Origin: JBEATZ01 sp041178545
GTDB taxonomy: Bacteria > Planctomycetota > UBA1135 > UBA2386
Reading direction: 5' to 3'
Length of the DNA: 8,473 bases
NCBI GenBank assembly: GCA_041178545.1
Contig: JBEGVB010000004.1
Location: 1 to 8,473 of the forward strand
Shown here: piece after piece, positions 5,952-8,473 of the stretch
Layout of the letters: every line of letters begins with the position of its first letter
Numbering within the stretch: position 1 is the stretch's first letter
Notes under the pieces: generated by a model
What the model was told of the DNA's origin: nothing
Databases searched by the model: none
The model's input: only the letters and a program-made list of their open reading frames with translations
Made by a program: the position numbers and the translations under genes

Positions 5952-7168
5952 GGGCATGCCTGCTCACGGCCAACTTCCCGCCCGAGATGCAGGGTGGCAC
6001 GGAGCTGGTGGCCGCCTCGCTCGCGCGCGAGCTGCACCGGCTCGGGCACGAGGTCACGGTCCTCACCACGGGTGAACGCCTGCACTCCGGGGTCGACGTG
6101 GAGCTCGAGGACTTCCACGGGATCGAGGTGCGCAGGGTGCCGCGGCACGAGGGCGAGTGGGAGACCGGGGGGCTGCACCGGCCCCGGCTGCTCCAGCTGC
6201 TGCACCACGCATTCGAGCACCTGCGGCCGGACCTGGTCCATGCACACCACCTGGCAGGGTTCGGGACAGGCGTCCTGCCGATGTGCCGCGAGCTCGGCAT
6301 CGCCACGGTGTGGAGCCTGCACGACCTGTGGGTCACCTGCCCGCGTTACTTCCGCCTGCCGCCCACGGGGCACCACTGCCCGGCAGGAGCAGGCAGGGCC
6401 GAGTGCGCTCCGTGCCTCGACGTGGACCTGCGCAAGCCGGACCTCCGCGTCGTCGTCGACGCCCTGGTGGAGCGCGACCGCCTGCTGCAGGGCGAGCTCG
6501 CTGCAGCACAGGTGCTCACGGCCCCCAGCCGTACGGCTGCCGAACTGGTCCGTCTCCACGCGCCCACCGACCGCCGCGTAGAGGTGGTCCGCCACGGTGT
6601 CGTGCACCCTGCCCACACACGTGCGGTCCCGCCGCGGGCAGGGGAGCCCCTGCGGGTCGGCACCTTCGGCAACCTGGTCGCGGCCAAGGGCGTGATGGAA
6701 CTCGTCGAGTCCTGCGCCGGCCTGCCATGCGAACTCCACCTGCACGGCGCCTTCCTCGAGCCCGAGTTCGCTGCTGCCGTGCGCCGGCGTGCGGCAGAAC
6801 TCGGCGTGGCACTCGTGGTCCACGGCCGGTACGCACCCGGTGAGCCGCACCCCGCGCACAACCTGCACCTCGCGGTGTTCCCGTCGAAGTGCCAGGAGAC
6901 CTACGGGCTGGTGGTGGACGAGGCGCTTGCCCACGGTGTGCCCACGGTGGTGAGTGACCGGGGTGCGCTTGCCGAGCGCGCGGGAACGGGCGGCGTCGTG
7001 GTCACATCCCTGGACGCGCTCCCGCAGGTGGTGCGGTCCCTCGTGTGCGACCAAGGCAGGCTCGGTGCCCTTCGTTCCGCGGTCGCGCCCGTGCAGCGGA
7101 CCATGGCACATGCTGCGCTCGAGTACCTCGACTTGTATGGTCCGGCGATCGCAGAGGTGCGCCGATGA
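5948..7168 (+). CDS. Family 4 glycosyltransferase (GT-B fold, retaining)
   Basis: A 406-residue GT4 enzyme using a nucleotide sugar to extend the glycan. The N-terminal acceptor domain opens with CLLTANFPPEMQGGTE (4-19), including the glycine loop, and has VHAHHLAGFG (97-106). The C-terminal donor domain begins around residue 235 with VGTFGNLVAAKG (237-248), the equivalent of the family's G-R-L-x-x-x-K-G stretch. It ends with the E-x7-E motif ETYGLVVDE (E317, E325) and HGVPTVVSD. A four-cysteine cluster (C131, C144, C153, C156) follows SLHDLW, an insertion found in a subset of GT4 enzymes. ATG 5948 is preferred over the in-frame GTG 5939 because it overlaps the previous stop as ATGA, gives a family-typical N-terminus, and has GGGAG at a more reasonable distance. 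The stop overlaps the deacetylase start. Confidence 0.92.
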   Translation: MRACLLTANFPPEMQGGTELVAASLARELHRLGHEVTVLTTGERLHSGVDVELEDFHGIEVRRVPRHEGEWETGGLHRPRLLQLLHHAFEHLRPDLVHAHHLAGFGTGVLPMCRELGIATVWSLHDLWVTCPRYFRLPPTGHHCPAGAGRAECAPCLDVDLRKPDLRVVVDALVERDRLLQGELAAAQVLTAPSRTAAELVRLHAPTDRRVEVVRHGVVHPAHTRAVPPRAGEPLRVGTFGNLVAAKGVMELVESCAGLPCELHLHGAFLEPEFAAAVRRRAAELGVALVVHGRYAPGEPHPAHNLHLAVFPSKCQETYGLVVDEALAHGVPTVVSDRGALAERAGTGGVVVTSLDALPQVVRSLVCDQGRLGALRSAVAPVQRTMAHAALEYLDLYGPAIAEVRR

Positions 7169-7899
7169 ACCACCGCTTCAGCCCGTTGCTGCCCAAGGAC
7201 GCCTTGCGCGCGCCCGTGCTCGCAGTGGCCGCACACCCAGACGACGAGGTCATCGGGGCCGGTGGGCTGTTGGCTTGGCACGGGATCCATGGCCACCGCG
7301 TCACGGTCGTGCACGCCACCGACGGTGCGCAGGGCGACCCGTCCGGCATGCAGCAGGACATCCGGTCGGTGCGCCGGGCCGAGGGCCGTGAGGCCCTCTT
7401 GCGCCTGGGGATCACCGACCTGCGGCACTGGGACCTCCCTGACGGACAGTTGCCCGAGTGTGTCGACACGCTTGCGCAGCGGCTGCGTGAGCTGTTTGCC
7501 GAGGTGCGCCCGGCCACGTTCTACGGATTCTGGTTCGCGGAGGCCCACCGCGACCACCAGGCCATGGCACTCGCAACGGTGCGTGCAGCCGATGCCCTGC
7601 CTGCCGACTGCCGCTGCCTGCTGTTCGGCGTGAACAACGTGCCCACGGGCGGGACCCTGTTCGACACCACCGACGTGCACGAGCGCAAGAAGCACGCGCT
7701 GCGGGCCTATGCCAGCCAGCTCGCGTACATCGACTTCGCCGCGCTGAGCGACCACCGCGACCGCGTGGCCATGGTCAACGTCGACGTCCCGGGCGTGACC
7801 CACGGCGAGTTGTACGCCGACCTGCTCCCGCACGAGCTGGGCCGGGCCATGGCGCTCGCAGAGCCGCTGCAGGCGATGCTCACGGAGCGTGTGCGATGA
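7165..7899 (+). CDS. PIG-L/LmbE-family zinc-dependent N-deacetylase
   Basis: A 244-residue enzyme of the family that removes acetyl groups from N-acetylglucosamine-type sugars (MshB, BshB and eukaryotic PIG-L are examples). The zinc site is visible: AHPDDE (residues 23-28, ligands H24 and D27, catalytic base probably D26) and AEAHRDHQA (125-133, third ligand H131). The strand after AHPDDE (VTVVHATDGAQGD, 46-58) and the RRAEGREALLRLGI helix (70-83) are typical of the family. ATG 7165 has a good AGAGGTG five bases upstream and overlaps the preceding stop. The frame runs open upstream only as an off-frame of the GT4 gene. Set among glycosyltransferases, it most likely de-N-acetylates a sugar of the exported glycan or its lipid-linked precursor (inference). 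A role in a small thiol such as bacillithiol is less likely in this context. Confidence 0.9.
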   Translation: MNHRFSPLLPKDALRAPVLAVAAHPDDEVIGAGGLLAWHGIHGHRVTVVHATDGAQGDPSGMQQDIRSVRRAEGREALLRLGITDLRHWDLPDGQLPECVDTLAQRLRELFAEVRPATFYGFWFAEAHRDHQAMALATVRAADALPADCRCLLFGVNNVPTGGTLFDTTDVHERKKHALRAYASQLAYIDFAALSDHRDRVAMVNVDVPGVTHGELYADLLPHELGRAMALAEPLQAMLTERVR

Positions 7900-8473
7900 G
7901 TCGTCCCACGGTCAGCCTCGTGGTCTCGGTGTGGAACCGTCGCGAGGACCTGCGCGACAACCTCAAGGCGATCGCCGCCCAGACCGTCCCGGCCGACGAG
8001 GTCGTGGTGGTGGACAACTGCTCGCGCGACGGCACGCCCGAGATGGTGCGTGCGGAGTTCCCGTGGGTGAAGCTCGTGTGCATGCCACACGACCGTTACG
8101 GCGCGTGCGAGACATTCAACGTGGGGTTTGCCAGTGCCAAGGGCGAGTACGTGGGCATCCTCGACGACGACGTGGTGCTGCAGCCCGACTTCGTCGAGCG
8201 GATGCTGGCGGAGTTCGCCACCGAGCCCGAGACCACCGCGATCCTCTCGCCCAAGGTGCTGGAGCCGGGCATGCCCGACTGGTACCGCGACTCCGCCGCC
8301 GTGAACACTCCGCGTTACACGGCCACCTTTCGCGGCTGTGGCTCGATGGCACGCCACGACGCGATCCGCCGTGCCGGGTACTACGACATCGAGTTGTTCA
8401 TCTTCGGCAACGAGCGCGACCTCACCACCAAGCTGCTGAACCTCGGCTACCGCGTGAAGATGGTTCCCTCGGT
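7896..8473 (+). CDS. Family 2 glycosyltransferase, N-terminal part (runs off right edge)
   Basis: At least 192 residues of a GT2 enzyme. It opens with TVSLVVSVWNRREDL (5-19), then VVVVDNCSRDGT (36-47), the metal-binding DDD of ILDDDVVLQPDF (88-99), and RGCGSMARHDAI (146-157) before the catalytic region. There the expected ED pair reads FIFGNERDLTTKLLNLG (168-184). The DDD differs from the NPD and NSD of the two earlier GT2 genes, so it is a separate lineage rather than a recent tandem copy. Start ATG 7896 overlaps the deacetylase stop as ATGA, with GGAG eight bases upstream. The C-terminus, any membrane segment and the donor sugar cannot be seen. Confidence 0.9.
   Translation, partial: MSRPTVSLVVSVWNRREDLRDNLKAIAAQTVPADEVVVVDNCSRDGTPEMVRAEFPWVKLVCMPHDRYGACETFNVGFASAKGEYVGILDDDVVLQPDFVERMLAEFATEPETTAILSPKVLEPGMPDWYRDSAAVNTPRYTATFRGCGSMARHDAIRRAGYYDIELFIFGNERDLTTKLLNLGYRVKMVPS

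Noticed and set aside
5783..7111. 442-codon minus-strand open frame opposite the GT4 gene
   Set aside because: Shadow of the plus-strand gene; the translation is His/Arg/Val-rich without family motifs.
3838..8473. The three GT2 genes as recent tandem duplicates
   Set aside because: They share only the general fold motifs. Their metal-binding motifs (NPD, NSD, DDD), lengths and C-termini differ, so an old or separate origin is more likely.
1..8473. Mobile element, integrase, attachment site, CRISPR, tRNA or rRNA
   Set aside because: No transposase or integrase motif, no spaced direct repeat array, no terminal inverted repeats and no tRNA-like cloverleaf were seen on either strand.

Overview
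The window is dense, high-GC bacterial DNA with no RNA gene, insertion sequence, CRISPR array or phage gene that I can see. Nine genes are supported, two of them cut by the window ends. The organism cannot be named from the sequence. A lipobox-bearing lipoprotein and a Wzm/Wzt-type glycan exporter suggest a diderm (Gram-negative-type) bacterium with high GC. A member of Planctomycetota or a similar environmental lineage is possible, but that is only an impression from gene style.

Left part (1 to about 1065, minus strand): a phosphoglycolate phosphatase-like HAD gene (gph) is followed after 26 bases by the N-terminal third of a TrkH-type potassium transporter, which runs off the left edge. Starting 24 bases from gph and reading the other way (1090-1557) is a small lipoprotein of no family I recognise. 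The short gap between the two starts holds an AT-rich element containing TATACT, which could serve one or both directions.

Right part (1664-8473, plus strand): a tightly packed surface-polysaccharide operon, continuing past the right edge. Its order is ABC-2 permease (wzm), ABC ATPase with a C-terminal cargo-binding-type domain (wzt), a family-2 glycosyltransferase with a long C-terminal extension, a second family-2 glycosyltransferase, a family-4 glycosyltransferase, a PIG-L/LmbE-type N-deacetylase, and a third family-2 glycosyltransferase (partial). Five of the six gene junctions are 4-base start/stop overlaps (ATGA or GTGA); the sixth is a 6-base gap. The genes are therefore probably co-transcribed and translationally coupled.

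Likely joint role (inference): the glycosyltransferases build a glycan on a lipid carrier at the cytoplasmic face. The deacetylase exposes a free amine on an N-acetyl sugar of that glycan or of a precursor. Wzm/Wzt then moves the finished chain across the inner membrane, in the manner of ABC-dependent O-antigen or capsule export. No sugar-nucleotide synthesis, ligase, chain-capping or initiating transferase gene lies in the window. This is a recognisable type of locus rather than a new class of system. The parts least explained by known families are the C-terminal extension of the first glycosyltransferase, the orphan lipoprotein, and the leader just upstream of wzm.
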